Positions 16,146 through 25,300 of a stretch of DNA of 35,295 nucleotides are shown here, piece after piece. A program made the translations under genes and the position numbers. The notes under the pieces were generated by a model, which saw only the letters and a program-made list of their open reading frames with translations, was not told the DNA's origin and did no database searches. Position 1 is the first letter of the stretch, and every line of letters starts with the position of its first letter. The stretch is from Streptomyces poriferorum (lineage in GTDB: Bacteria; Actinomycetota; Actinomycetes; Streptomycetales; Streptomycetaceae), in assembly GCF_019399235.1 (NCBI RefSeq), contig NZ_JAELVH010000031.1:10114-45408 (forward strand), written 5' to 3'.

Positions 16146-17521
16146 AGAGCGCCGGCATCCTGCGCACCAACCCCGACTTCCGCCGCTACTGGCTCAGTTC
16201 GACCCTTTCCACGCTCGGTTCCCAGCTGTCGCTGCTGGCCTTCCCCCTGCTCGTCCTGTCCATCGGCGGGAGCGCCGCGCAGGCCGGCACGGTGGCGACG
16301 TGCTCGATGGTGACCCGGACGCTGTTGCGTCTGCCCGCCGGCCAGTTCGCCGACCGGCTCGACCGCCGCATGATCATGGTCGGGACCGATCTGGTGCGAC
16401 TCGTGGCGCTGGCCAGCATTCCGCTGGCGTCGGGGCTGGGAGAGCTAGGCCAGACGCATCTGCTGTGTGTGGCCATAGTGGAGGGCGCGGCCACCGCGCT
16501 CTTCTCCCCCGCGGCCACGATCGCCGTGCGCGACGTGGTGCCGGAGAAGGATCTCACCGACGCGCTGAGCCGCAGCCAGACCGCCATGGCGTCGAGTTCG
16601 CTGATCGGGCCGTTCCTCGGCGGCTGGCTGTTCACCCTGGACCCGATCCTCCCGTTCGCGGTCGACGCCGCCTCGTACGGGGTGTCCGCGCTGCTGCTGC
16701 TGCGGATGGGCACGCTGCCCTCCCAGAAGGTCCCGGACACCGAGCGCGACAACCGGCTCACCGCCGGGCTGCGGTGGCTCACGCACCAGCGGGCGCTGCT
16801 GGCGGCGCTGCTCTTCGCCGCGGGCATCAACATCGTCTCGGCGGCTGCCCAGACGACCATGGTCGTCTCCCTGCGCCAGAGCGGCGCCGGCGGGACGGCG
16901 ATCGGAGCGGTGATGGCCTGCGCCGGCATCGGGGGGCTGCTCGGCGCGGCCGCGGCGCCATGGCTGATCAAGAGGAACCCGGCCGGCCGGATGTTCCTGC
17001 TCATCGGCACCGTCTGGGCACTCGGACTCGCCGTGTTCTCCGCGACCACGCAGCCCTGGGTGATCGGCCCGGTCCTGGTGGTGGTCGTCTTCTTCAGCCC
17101 GCCTGCGGGCATCGTGGTCGGCCGCGCGATCCTCGTACTCGCACCCCGCGATCTTCTGGGCAGGGTCAGCACGGCGACCGGGCTGCTGATGGCCGGTCTC
17201 GCCTCCGCCGGACCGGTCATGGCGGGCGCGTTCGTGGACTCCATGGGCGGGAGCCGCACCTGGCTGATCCTGGCCGGGGCAGCCGCGGTGGTCACCGTGG
17301 TCTCGTCGGTGCCGCTGCTGCGCGAGACCAGTCTGGACGCCACTGGCGACGCCGGCAACGGCAACGACGGCGCGAACGACCGCGGCGACTCGGACACCGC
17401 CCTGCCCTCCGAGCGGCCGGCCGGCGAGCCGCATCCCGAACAGGCCGCCCCTGACGGCACGGAGCCCGTGGGCCTGATCCCCGCGCCTCCCGCACCGCGC
17501 CAGGGCACCGGCGGCAGCTGA
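16142..17521 (+). CDS. MFS exporter, probable peptide export or self-protection
   Basis: 459 residues. About 12 membrane helices occupy residues 10-395, with the MFS loop RLPAGQFADRLDRRMIM. It is similar to MFS_3 (enterobactin exporter-like) drug efflux proteins. The last about 65 residues form an unusual hydrophilic tail rich in Gly/Asn/Asp and Pro. The start overlaps the radical SAM stop. As the only transporter in the cluster it is the likely exporter of the mature product. The family is firm; the cargo is inferred. Confidence 0.85.
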   Translation: MKSAGILRTNPDFRRYWLSSTLSTLGSQLSLLAFPLLVLSIGGSAAQAGTVATCSMVTRTLLRLPAGQFADRLDRRMIMVGTDLVRLVALASIPLASGLGELGQTHLLCVAIVEGAATALFSPAATIAVRDVVPEKDLTDALSRSQTAMASSSLIGPFLGGWLFTLDPILPFAVDAASYGVSALLLLRMGTLPSQKVPDTERDNRLTAGLRWLTHQRALLAALLFAAGINIVSAAAQTTMVVSLRQSGAGGTAIGAVMACAGIGGLLGAAAAPWLIKRNPAGRMFLLIGTVWALGLAVFSATTQPWVIGPVLVVVVFFSPPAGIVVGRAILVLAPRDLLGRVSTATGLLMAGLASAGPVMAGAFVDSMGGSRTWLILAGAAAVVTVVSSVPLLRETSLDATGDAGNGNDGANDRGDSDTALPSERPAGEPHPEQAAPDGTEPVGLIPAPPAPRQGTGGS

Positions 17522-17571
17522 CCCCGCCCTCCGCCCGTGTCCGCCGTGACCGTCCTCCCAGGAGTGCCGCG

Positions 17572-19704
17572 ATGACCGTGTCCCCGCCCCGCGACGCCGG
17601 GCCGACGCCGGCCCGGCCCGCCTACCCGGCCGCTCCCCGCAGCGGACCGGTGGAGCTCGTGCACGGACAGCCCGTGGCGGACCCCTACCGCTGGCTGGAG
17701 GACCCCGAGGACCCCGCCACCGCCGCGTGGAGCGCCGCCCAGGACGTGCTCCACGCGCAGGAGGAGGCGCGCTGGCCGGGCCGGGAGGCGCTCCGCGAGC
17801 AGATGGCGGCGCTGCTCGCCGGCGGTGGCAGCGGCCCGCCGGTGGTGCGCGGCGGGCGCGCGTTCCACCTGCGCAGGGAACCGGGGCATGAACTGGCCGT
17901 GCTCGCCGTCCGGGAGAACGGCCGGACCCGGGTGCTGCTCGACCCGCTGGCGACCGACCCGTCGGGCACCACGGTGCTCGACGCCTGGGAGCCCTCGTGG
18001 GAGGGCGGCCTGGTGGCCGTACAGCTGTCCTGCGGTGGTACGGAGAACTCGGTGCTGCGGGTACTCGACGCGCGGACCGGCGAGGTGGTGGACGGGCCGC
18101 TGGACCGGGTCCGCCGCTCTCCCGTGGCGTGGCTGCCGGGCGGCCGGGCCTTCTACTACGTACGCCGGCTGCCGCCGCAGGAGGCCGTCGGCGCGGGCCG
18201 TCACCGCCGTGTGTATCTCCACGAGGTCGGAAACCCGGCCGGGCTCGACACGGAGATCTTCGGCGCCGGACGGCCGGAGACCCAGTACTACACCGTGGCC
18301 ACCTCCCCCGACGGCCGCCTCCTGGTCATCGGCGCCAGTGAGGGCACCGCGCCGCGCACCGACCTGTGGACCGCCGACCTCACCGTGACCGGCCCGGACC
18401 GGCCCGCACTGCGCCGCTTCCAGCACGGCACCGACGCGCACACCGCCGTCCGCCTCCGGCCGGGCCGCGGTCCCCTGCTGCTCCGGACGACCGCCGGCGC
18501 CCCGCGCGGCCGGATCGCCGCGGCCCGTCGCGACGCCACTGGCCCCGGTCAGTGGCACACCCTGGTCGGCGAGCAACCCGGCACCGTGCTCCAGGACTTC
18601 GCGGTCCTGGACGGCCCGGCACTTGACCGGCCCCTGCTGCTGGTCGCACGGACCCGGCACGCGGTCGGCGAGATGACCCTGCACGACGCACGGACGGGCG
18701 CCCTCGCCGGGTCCGTGACCCTGCCGGGGCACGGGTCGGTCTCGCGACTGACCACACGTCATGACCCGGGGCACGAGGCGTGGTTCGCGTACACCGACCA
18801 CGTCACCCCCAACGTCGTCCTGCACTACGACGCGGTCACCGGGCGCCTGCGCCCCTGGCCGGCCGACTCGGCGGCCGGCCGGCCGGCCGACGGGGTGAGA
18901 GTCACCCAGGAGGTCGTGCGTTCCCGTGACGGAACCGACGTGCGCATGTTCGTGATGTCTCCCGCGGGACGTCCCGACCGGCCCCGCCCCACCGTCCTCA
19001 CCGGGTACGGCGGCTTCGGCGCTTCGATGACGCCCGGCTTCACCCCGCAGGCCCTGCCGTGGGTGCGGGCCGGCGGCGTGTACGCGGTGGCCTGTGTGCG
19101 CGGCGGCGGCGAGGAGGGCGAGGAGTGGCACCGGGCCGGGCGCCGCGAGCACAAGCACAACACCTTCGACGACTTCGACGCCGCAGCCGACCATCTGCTC
19201 CACGCCGGATGGGCCGCGCCAGGCCGTCTCGGCGTCCTCGGCAGTTCCAACGGCGGTCTGCTGGCGGCGACCGCGCTGACCCGCCGTCCGGAGGCCTACG
19301 CGGCCGTCGTGTGCGCGGCGCCGCTGCTTGACATGGTGCGCTACGAGCTGTCGGGGATGGGGGCGAGCTGGCGCGACGAGTACGGGAGCGCCGAGGACCC
19401 CGACGCCTTCGCGCGGCTGCTCGCGTACTCCCCGTACCACCGGGTGCGCGAGGGCGCCCGCTACCCGGCCGTGCTGCTGGCCGTCTTCGACGGCGACACC
19501 CGGGTCGATCCCGCGCACGCCCGGAAGATGTGTGCCGCCCTTCAATGGGCCGGAACGGGTGACGGACCGGTGGTGCTGCGTACCGAGCGCGGCGTCGGTC
19601 ACGGCACGCGCGGCGCCTCGCGCAGTGCCGGCCTGTACGCGGACGTGATGGCCTTCTTCGCCCGCTACCTGGGCCTCGACCTGACGGGGGACGTCCCGGC
19701 ATGA
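17572..19704 (+). CDS. Prolyl oligopeptidase family serine peptidase (S9A), candidate precursor-processing protease
   Basis: 710 residues, the full length of prolyl oligopeptidase. An N-terminal segment (VELVHGQPVADPYRWLEDP) and a beta-propeller are followed by the alpha/beta-hydrolase domain. The catalytic Ser is in GVLGSSNGGL, Asp in VFDGDTRVDP and His in GVGHGTRGASR. The GGYGGFGASMTPGF stretch is typical of S9A. There is no signal peptide, so it is cytoplasmic. The family cuts short peptides after Pro. Each core in the precursor is preceded by Pro, so this enzyme could release VGWCGxHQE-containing fragments; PopB-type relatives in fungi also macrocyclise RiPP cores. ATG 17572 follows GGAG by 7 nt, and the stop overlaps the glycosyltransferase start. 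The processing role is inferred. Confidence 0.9.
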   Translation: MTVSPPRDAGPTPARPAYPAAPRSGPVELVHGQPVADPYRWLEDPEDPATAAWSAAQDVLHAQEEARWPGREALREQMAALLAGGGSGPPVVRGGRAFHLRREPGHELAVLAVRENGRTRVLLDPLATDPSGTTVLDAWEPSWEGGLVAVQLSCGGTENSVLRVLDARTGEVVDGPLDRVRRSPVAWLPGGRAFYYVRRLPPQEAVGAGRHRRVYLHEVGNPAGLDTEIFGAGRPETQYYTVATSPDGRLLVIGASEGTAPRTDLWTADLTVTGPDRPALRRFQHGTDAHTAVRLRPGRGPLLLRTTAGAPRGRIAAARRDATGPGQWHTLVGEQPGTVLQDFAVLDGPALDRPLLLVARTRHAVGEMTLHDARTGALAGSVTLPGHGSVSRLTTRHDPGHEAWFAYTDHVTPNVVLHYDAVTGRLRPWPADSAAGRPADGVRVTQEVVRSRDGTDVRMFVMSPAGRPDRPRPTVLTGYGGFGASMTPGFTPQALPWVRAGGVYAVACVRGGGEEGEEWHRAGRREHKHNTFDDFDAAADHLLHAGWAAPGRLGVLGSSNGGLLAATALTRRPEAYAAVVCAAPLLDMVRYELSGMGASWRDEYGSAEDPDAFARLLAYSPYHRVREGARYPAVLLAVFDGDTRVDPAHARKMCAALQWAGTGDGPVVLRTERGVGHGTRGASRSAGLYADVMAFFARYLGLDLTGDVPA

Positions 19705-20813
19705 ACGTACTTCTGTGCCCGCTGAGCGACCCGGGCTACCTGTACCCGGCCCTCGCGGCCGGCCGGGAACTGAGCCGCCGCGGCCATACGGTCCAGGTGC
19801 TCGCCGGGCAGCAGGCCGAGGCAGCGGTCACCGCGGCGGGCCTGACGATGTCGGCCGTCACGGACCCCACCGCCCTGTCGGTGACCCACTGGACCGTCCG
19901 CGGCCCCGAACAGCACACGGCGGTGGCGCGTGCGGTCCGGCGGCTGCGGCCCGATGTCCTGGTCACCTCCGTGCTCTGCCACGGCGCTCTGGTGGCCGCC
20001 GAGAGCGCCGGGCTGCCGGTGGTGGTCCTCGGACTGGCGGCGTACCTGTGGTCGTACCGCACGGGGCCGGCGGACGAGTGCGGCCGCGCGTGGCGGCTGG
20101 CGGAGACCGTGAAGCACTACGCGTCGGTGCGGGAGGCGGCCGGTCTCGCCCCGCGGCGCGACCGGTTCGCGGACACCCCGCTGCTCGGCGCCGCCTTCCT
20201 GCTGCGCGGGCACCCCGCCCTGGAGGTGCCCGGCGCCGAACTGCCCGGGGCCGTAGGGCATGTCGGTCCCTGCTGGTGGGAGCCGGAACCGCCGGCGGCC
20301 GAACCGCTGCCGGATTCCAAGCCCCTGGCGTACGTCCATCTGGGCCGTACCTTCGGCGGCACCAGCCTCTGGCCGCGGCTCAACACCGCCTTCACCTCGG
20401 GCACGCACCGGGCCGTCGTGGAACTGGGGCGGTCGGGTGCGCCCGAGGCCGCACCGGGCGCCGACCTGATCGTGGGGCGTCGTCGCTGGATGGGGCCGCT
20501 CGTGGAACGGAGCGACCTCGTCCTGACCAATGCGACATCGGCCCCCGTGCTCGCCGCGCTCCTGCACGGCAAGCCGCTGCTCGTCGCCCCCAACGGCTCG
20601 GAGCAGAAGGTCCTCGCCGCCGGCTGTCTGCGCGCGGGTGTCGCCCGCAGGCTCCCGGAGCCCGGTGCCCGTGCCGAGGCCCTGCGGGCCGCGGTCCACG
20701 ACACCGCCCGCGACCATGGGCTGCGTGCCCGCACGGAGGAGGTGGGCGGCCTGCTCGCCGACGGCAAGAGCGAGGCGCGTGCCGCCGACGCCGTGGAATC
20801 GGCGGCACGCTGA
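19701..20813 (+). CDS. GT-B fold glycosyltransferase (UGT/MGT-like, GT1-type)
   Basis: 370 residues. The N-terminal half starts MNVLLCPLSDPGYLYPALAAGRELSRRGH, the acceptor-binding Rossmann pattern of antibiotic glycosyltransferases. The C-terminal half (LTNATSAPVLAALLHGKPLLVAPNGSEQ) corresponds to the sugar-nucleotide-binding region. The His/Asp-Gln signature of canonical GT1 enzymes is only partly kept. The ATG overlaps the peptidase stop. It is the last gene of the precursor operon and suggests that the peptide, or a residue in it, is glycosylated. No sugar-nucleotide genes are nearby, so a housekeeping donor would be used. Confidence 0.8.
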   Translation: MNVLLCPLSDPGYLYPALAAGRELSRRGHTVQVLAGQQAEAAVTAAGLTMSAVTDPTALSVTHWTVRGPEQHTAVARAVRRLRPDVLVTSVLCHGALVAAESAGLPVVVLGLAAYLWSYRTGPADECGRAWRLAETVKHYASVREAAGLAPRRDRFADTPLLGAAFLLRGHPALEVPGAELPGAVGHVGPCWWEPEPPAAEPLPDSKPLAYVHLGRTFGGTSLWPRLNTAFTSGTHRAVVELGRSGAPEAAPGADLIVGRRRWMGPLVERSDLVLTNATSAPVLAALLHGKPLLVAPNGSEQKVLAAGCLRAGVARRLPEPGARAEALRAAVHDTARDHGLRARTEEVGGLLADGKSEARAADAVESAAR

Positions 20814-20882
20814 CCCCGGACGGATCGGCCGGCACGACGCCCGGCTGATACGGCTTCGTCGCTGACGGCCTCACCCGGCGCC

Positions 20883-21494
20883 TCAACTACCGTGCGACCC
20901 CTGCGGCGGCATCCCGTCGAGGAGCACGTCCCGCAGCGCGGTCACGAGCTCCAGGCTCCGCGCCTGGACCGCCGACGGTGTCGCGTCACCGCGCCGCTCG
21001 GCGACGACGGCGAGAGCCGCCGCGGCCTGGCGTGCGAAGAGAGCGAGCAGGTCGAGTTCGGAGAGGCTGGACCGGGACTGCTCGACGGGGTCGAGCACTT
21101 CGAGCACACCGAGTACCCGGTCCCGGTGCGCGAGGGGCGCCGCCATCAGCGCGTCCGGGACGTACCCGGTCGACTGGGCGACGTCCCGGGCGAACATTCC
21201 CTGGTTGCGCAGGTCGTCCGCGACCATCGGCTCGCCCGAGACGAGCACCCAGCCCGCCAGCCCCCGGCCGGCGGGGAACCGGGAGCCCACGAGTGACTCC
21301 TCGCCCTCCCCGGCCACTGCCTGGAAGACCAGTTCGTCGGCGTCCTCGTCGTGCAGCAGGAGGGAGCTGGCCGCGGCTCCGAAGATGGCCCGTGCGGTCT
21401 CGACGACGGACTGCAGCAGATCGCGCTCGGCGCTGCCGGCCCGTGTCGCGGGGCCCACGCCGGTGGCGGGGACGAGGCCGTGGGACTGGCTCAT
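20883..21494 (-). CDS. GAF-domain protein
   Basis: 203 residues. From about residue 25 to 170 it is one GAF domain (ARAIFGAAASSLLLHDEDADELVFQAVAGEGEE, RGLAGWVLVSGEPMVADD, LMAAPLAHRDRVLGVLEVLD). No output domain (HTH, kinase, cyclase) is attached. The ATG overlaps the subtilase stop, making it the last gene of the six-gene operon. It may sense a small molecule or redox state and act on a partner such as the cyclase/ATPase protein two genes upstream. It converges on the glycosyltransferase with a 69-bp spacer. Confidence 0.82.
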   Translation of the reverse strand: MSQSHGLVPATGVGPATRAGSAERDLLQSVVETARAIFGAAASSLLLHDEDADELVFQAVAGEGEESLVGSRFPAGRGLAGWVLVSGEPMVADDLRNQGMFARDVAQSTGYVPDALMAAPLAHRDRVLGVLEVLDPVEQSRSSLSELDLLALFARQAAAALAVVAERRGDATPSAVQARSLELVTALRDVLLDGMPPQGSHGS

Positions 21495-22342
21495 GATTCA
21501 CCTCTGGTTCCTGGTGCGCCGATCCGCACGTTCGCGGCGGAGAGGTACAGCGCGTGCTTGATCTGAAATGGCGTCAATTTCGGTCTGCTGCCGAGCAGTC
21601 GTGCGCACATCCCGCTGATGAAGGGAGTGGCGAAGCTGTTCCCCGTGGTGCGGATGGTCCTGCCGCCCGTCCAGGCCACCTGCACGTTCTGGCCGGGTGC
21701 GAAGAACTCCACGGGCGGTGCGGGGTTGTAGAGGAAGAGCCCGGAGTCGTCCTCGCGGTGCGTACCGACGGAGATCACCGACGAGAACCGCCAGGGGAAG
21801 CTCTCCACCGGTGTGTTGTGGGCCGATGCCACCAGCGTGGTTCCGGTGAAGAACGCCTGGTCGGCCAGGGACCGCAGGGTTTCGAGGAACTTCGGGCGGG
21901 TCGTGGACAGACTGAGGTTGACCACGTCGAAGCCCTGGTCGACGGCCCAGCGCAGTCCGGTGAGCAGGGCGTCGCCGCTGCCGGTGAAGCCCTCCCCCAG
22001 CACCCGCACGCTGTACAGGTCGCAGCCCGGCGCCACCCGGCGGACGATTCCGGCGCACGCCGTGCCGTGTCCGCATCCGTCGCCGGTGCCGTCCGGCAGC
22101 GGACCGCTGTCGACGACGTGCAGGCTCCCGTCGGCGGTGGGCACCACCTCGTAGGAGCCCTGCACCGGGCCGACCGATGGGTGACCGCACTCCACTCCGG
22201 TGTCGACCACGCACACGCGTACGCCCGAACCGTCCGACCATGCCGAGGGGTCGGCGGGCGGAGTGTCCGCGAGCAGGGCGAGGTCCTCGGGAGCACGGTC
22301 GCGCAGGCTCCAGGTGAGCCCTCCTGCCGTCCCGGTGGTCAT
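21491..22342 (-). CDS. Cytoplasmic subtilisin-like (S8) serine protease, candidate leader protease
   Basis: 283 residues. The catalytic triad is visible as Asp in VRVCVVDTGVECGH, His in GDGCGHGTACAGIV and Ser in TTGNSFATPFISG. There is no signal peptide and no pro-domain, unlike secreted subtilases, so it probably acts inside the cell. Subtilases in RiPP clusters commonly remove leaders. It overlaps the genes on both sides by 4 nt. The second small peptide in the same operon, and perhaps the triple-core precursor, are the likely substrates. The protease class is certain; the target is inferred. Confidence 0.88.
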   Translation of the reverse strand: MTTGTAGGLTWSLRDRAPEDLALLADTPPADPSAWSDGSGVRVCVVDTGVECGHPSVGPVQGSYEVVPTADGSLHVVDSGPLPDGTGDGCGHGTACAGIVRRVAPGCDLYSVRVLGEGFTGSGDALLTGLRWAVDQGFDVVNLSLSTTRPKFLETLRSLADQAFFTGTTLVASAHNTPVESFPWRFSSVISVGTHREDDSGLFLYNPAPPVEFFAPGQNVQVAWTGGRTIRTTGNSFATPFISGMCARLLGSRPKLTPFQIKHALYLSAANVRIGAPGTRGES

Positions 22343-25300
22343 GGGGTCCTTCCTTCCGGCCCGGACCGGCGGCCGGTGCTCCGGGCCGCGGCCGCGCTGT
22401 CGTCGGCGAACGCGGCCGCGCGGTCCGCGCCGAGCCGGTGTCCCTTGGCGGCGAAGTGCTGCTGCGCCGTGCGGGCCGCCCGCTCCGCTTCGTCGTGCCG
22501 TGCCAGCGTGCGCAGCGTGTGGGCGCGATCGAGGGCCGCGGTGCCGCGGACGACCGGGGAGTCGGTTTCGGCTGCCGCGGCGGTCGCCCGGCCCGCGCCC
22601 GCCCGTGCGGCGTCCGGCTGCCCCGTGAGGGCCAGGGCACGGGCCCGCAGCCCCTCCGCGTCGGCGGACTCCGCCGGGGGCAGACCTGCCTCCTGGGGGT
22701 CCGGCAGGGCGAGTGCCGGTGCCGGATCCCCGCGCTCCAGCAGGATCCGGGCCCGTTCACGGGCGATGCCGGGCAAGGCGCCCGTGGCACCGAGTTCACG
22801 GCCGGCGCGGGCGGCCTCGTCCAGGAGGGCGAGCCTGCGGTCCGGCGTACCCGTCAGCGCCTCGACCTCGGCGGCGAACAGCGGGACGAACAGCGCGCTC
22901 TCGGCGTAGCCGAGGCCGCCCGCGAGCCGCGCCGCCTCGGCCAGCCTCTCCCGTGCCTCGTCGTGGCGGCCCTGCAGGGCCAGGAGTACGGCCAGCGGAC
23001 AGGCCAGGGTGGCGCGGACGGTGGGCCGTCCGGAGCCGTGGGCCGTCAGCAGTTCCTCGCAGCGGGCGACGGCTCGCCCGACCGGGGTCGGCCCCCGCCA
23101 CAGGGAGATGCCGACCGCGCCGAGCGCCAGGGCCCGTTCGGGTTCGGCGTCGGCACGGCCGGCGTGGTCCAGCGCCTGCCGAAGCAGCGACTCGGCTTCG
23201 GCGTGCCGCCCCTGCCGCTGGCGGTCCTGTGCGATGCGGACGCAGGCGCGTGCGATGCCCTGGTCGTCGCCCGCCACCGTGAAGAGCGCGAGGGCCGCCT
23301 CGGCCACCTCGGTCGCCGCCCCGTGCCGGGGGTCCAGGGCTGTCAGCGCGAGCCGGGCGTGGGCGGCGCCCAGTCGGTCACCGGCCCGGTCCGCCGTGTC
23401 GAGCGCCCCTGCCAGCAGTTCCCGGCCGCGCACCGGCTCACCGCGGGCGACCTTCGTCTCGCCGAGCCGCCGGGCGGCCTCGGTGGCTGCGGGTTCACCG
23501 GGAGCGGCGAGGTCCAGCCCCTGGGTCAGGAGATCGTCGGCCCATGGCAGGTCGGAGCGCGCCAGCGCGGCCGCGCCGGCCCGGATGAGCAGGCCGGCGG
23601 CGCGCGTGCGCAGCACGTCGGTGTCCCCGTCGCGCATGCCCAGTTCGGCGAGCAGCCGGTGGGCCCGGGCCAGGTGGGTCCCGACGGCGGCGTCGCCCGC
23701 CTCGTGCCGGACGAGGACGCGGGCGGCGTGCTCGTGGCGCCGGGCGCGTACCTTCTTGGCCATCCCCCGGTAGGCGGTCTCCTGCACCAGGGCGCTGCCG
23801 AACCGGAGTACGGAGCTCATGGCCAGGGTGCGGCCTCCGGGCTCGACGAGGCGCCGTCGTACGAGGCCGCGCAGCCCGGCGGCGGACCCGCCGGGGCAGG
23901 AGTGCTCGGCGTCGGCGAGTTCCGTCAGGTCGGCCGGGCGGAACTCGCGTCCCAGGACGGCGGCCAGCTGGAGCAGGGTCCGCTCCTCGGGTGGCAGCGC
24001 GTCGATACGGGCGCCGAGCAGGGCGTGCACGGTGAGCGGCAGGTCGTCGCACTGGGCCGCCACGGCTGTCAGGTGTTCCAGGTACAGCGGATTGCCCTCC
24101 GCGCGGTCGAGGGCCCCCTCCAGCACTCCCTGCCGGTGGGCCGCCACCTCGATCAGTTCACCGGCGAGCAGGGCGGCCTCCTCGCGGGTGAGCGGCGTGA
24201 GCATGAGCGAGGCGGACCGCATCCGGCCGCTGCCCCATCCGGGGTGTGCCTCCAGCAGTTCGGGACGCGCGGCGCACACCACGGCGACGGCCGAGCGGTC
24301 GAGCTCGTCCAGCAGCCGCTCCGCCATGTCGAGCAGCGGCGCGGACGCCCAGTGGCAGTCGTCGAGTACGAGCACCACGGGCCGCTCACGGGACAGCGCG
24401 TCCAGCAGGCAGGCCAGTGCCATGAGGGTGTCGTCGGCCGACGGGCTGGGTGTGCCGTCTGCGAGCAGGCCGCTCCGCAGCAGGCGCAGTGCCTGTTCGG
24501 CCTCGATCCGCTCGTGCACCGGAAGTCCCGCGAGACCGGCGTCCTCCCCGACGGCCGCGAGTACCTGGCGTACCGCTTCGGCGAGCGGAGAGAGGGTGCC
24601 GGTCTCGCCGTACGGACGGCATCGGCCCTCGCCGTACGCCGGGCAGTCCCGCAGCCACTCGCGCAGCAGGCGCGTCTTGCCGAGGCCCGCCTCTCCGTAG
24701 ACGGTCACCAGGTGCGAGCGGGGGTCCGCCGTCAGTTTGCGCAGCAGCAGGCGGAGTTCGGCGAGTTCCTGCTCGCGGCCGATGAACGGGGTGTCGAAGC
24801 GGCGGACCCGCTCGGGGTCGTCCTCGTGCAGACCGACCAGGCGGAGGGCCGGGACGGGGGCGTCGACACCCTTGAGTGACAGCGCTCCGGCCGATTCGGT
24901 GACCGCCGAGGGCCCGGCGGCGCGCAGTGTGGCGGGCCCGATCAGGATCTCGCCCGGACCGGCGTGCTGCTCGAGCCGGGCGCCGATGTTGACGACCTCT
25001 CCGGAGACCAGGGCCTGCCGGGCGGCGGGGTCGACGCTCACCACGACCTCTCCCGTGTTCACGCCGATGCGGACGGCGAGCCGCACCCCGTGCTCGCGCT
25101 CCAGTTCGGCGTTGAGTCCGTCGAGGCCGGTGATCATCCCGCGGGCGGCTGCCAGGGCCCGGTGGGCGTCGTCCTCATGGCGCACGGGGACGCCGAAGAC
25201 GGCCATCACGGCGTCGCCGATGAACTTCTCCACCGTTCCGCCGTGTTCCTCGATCCGGGCCCGCATCAGCGCGAAGTACCGGAGTGTGACCGTGCGCAGG

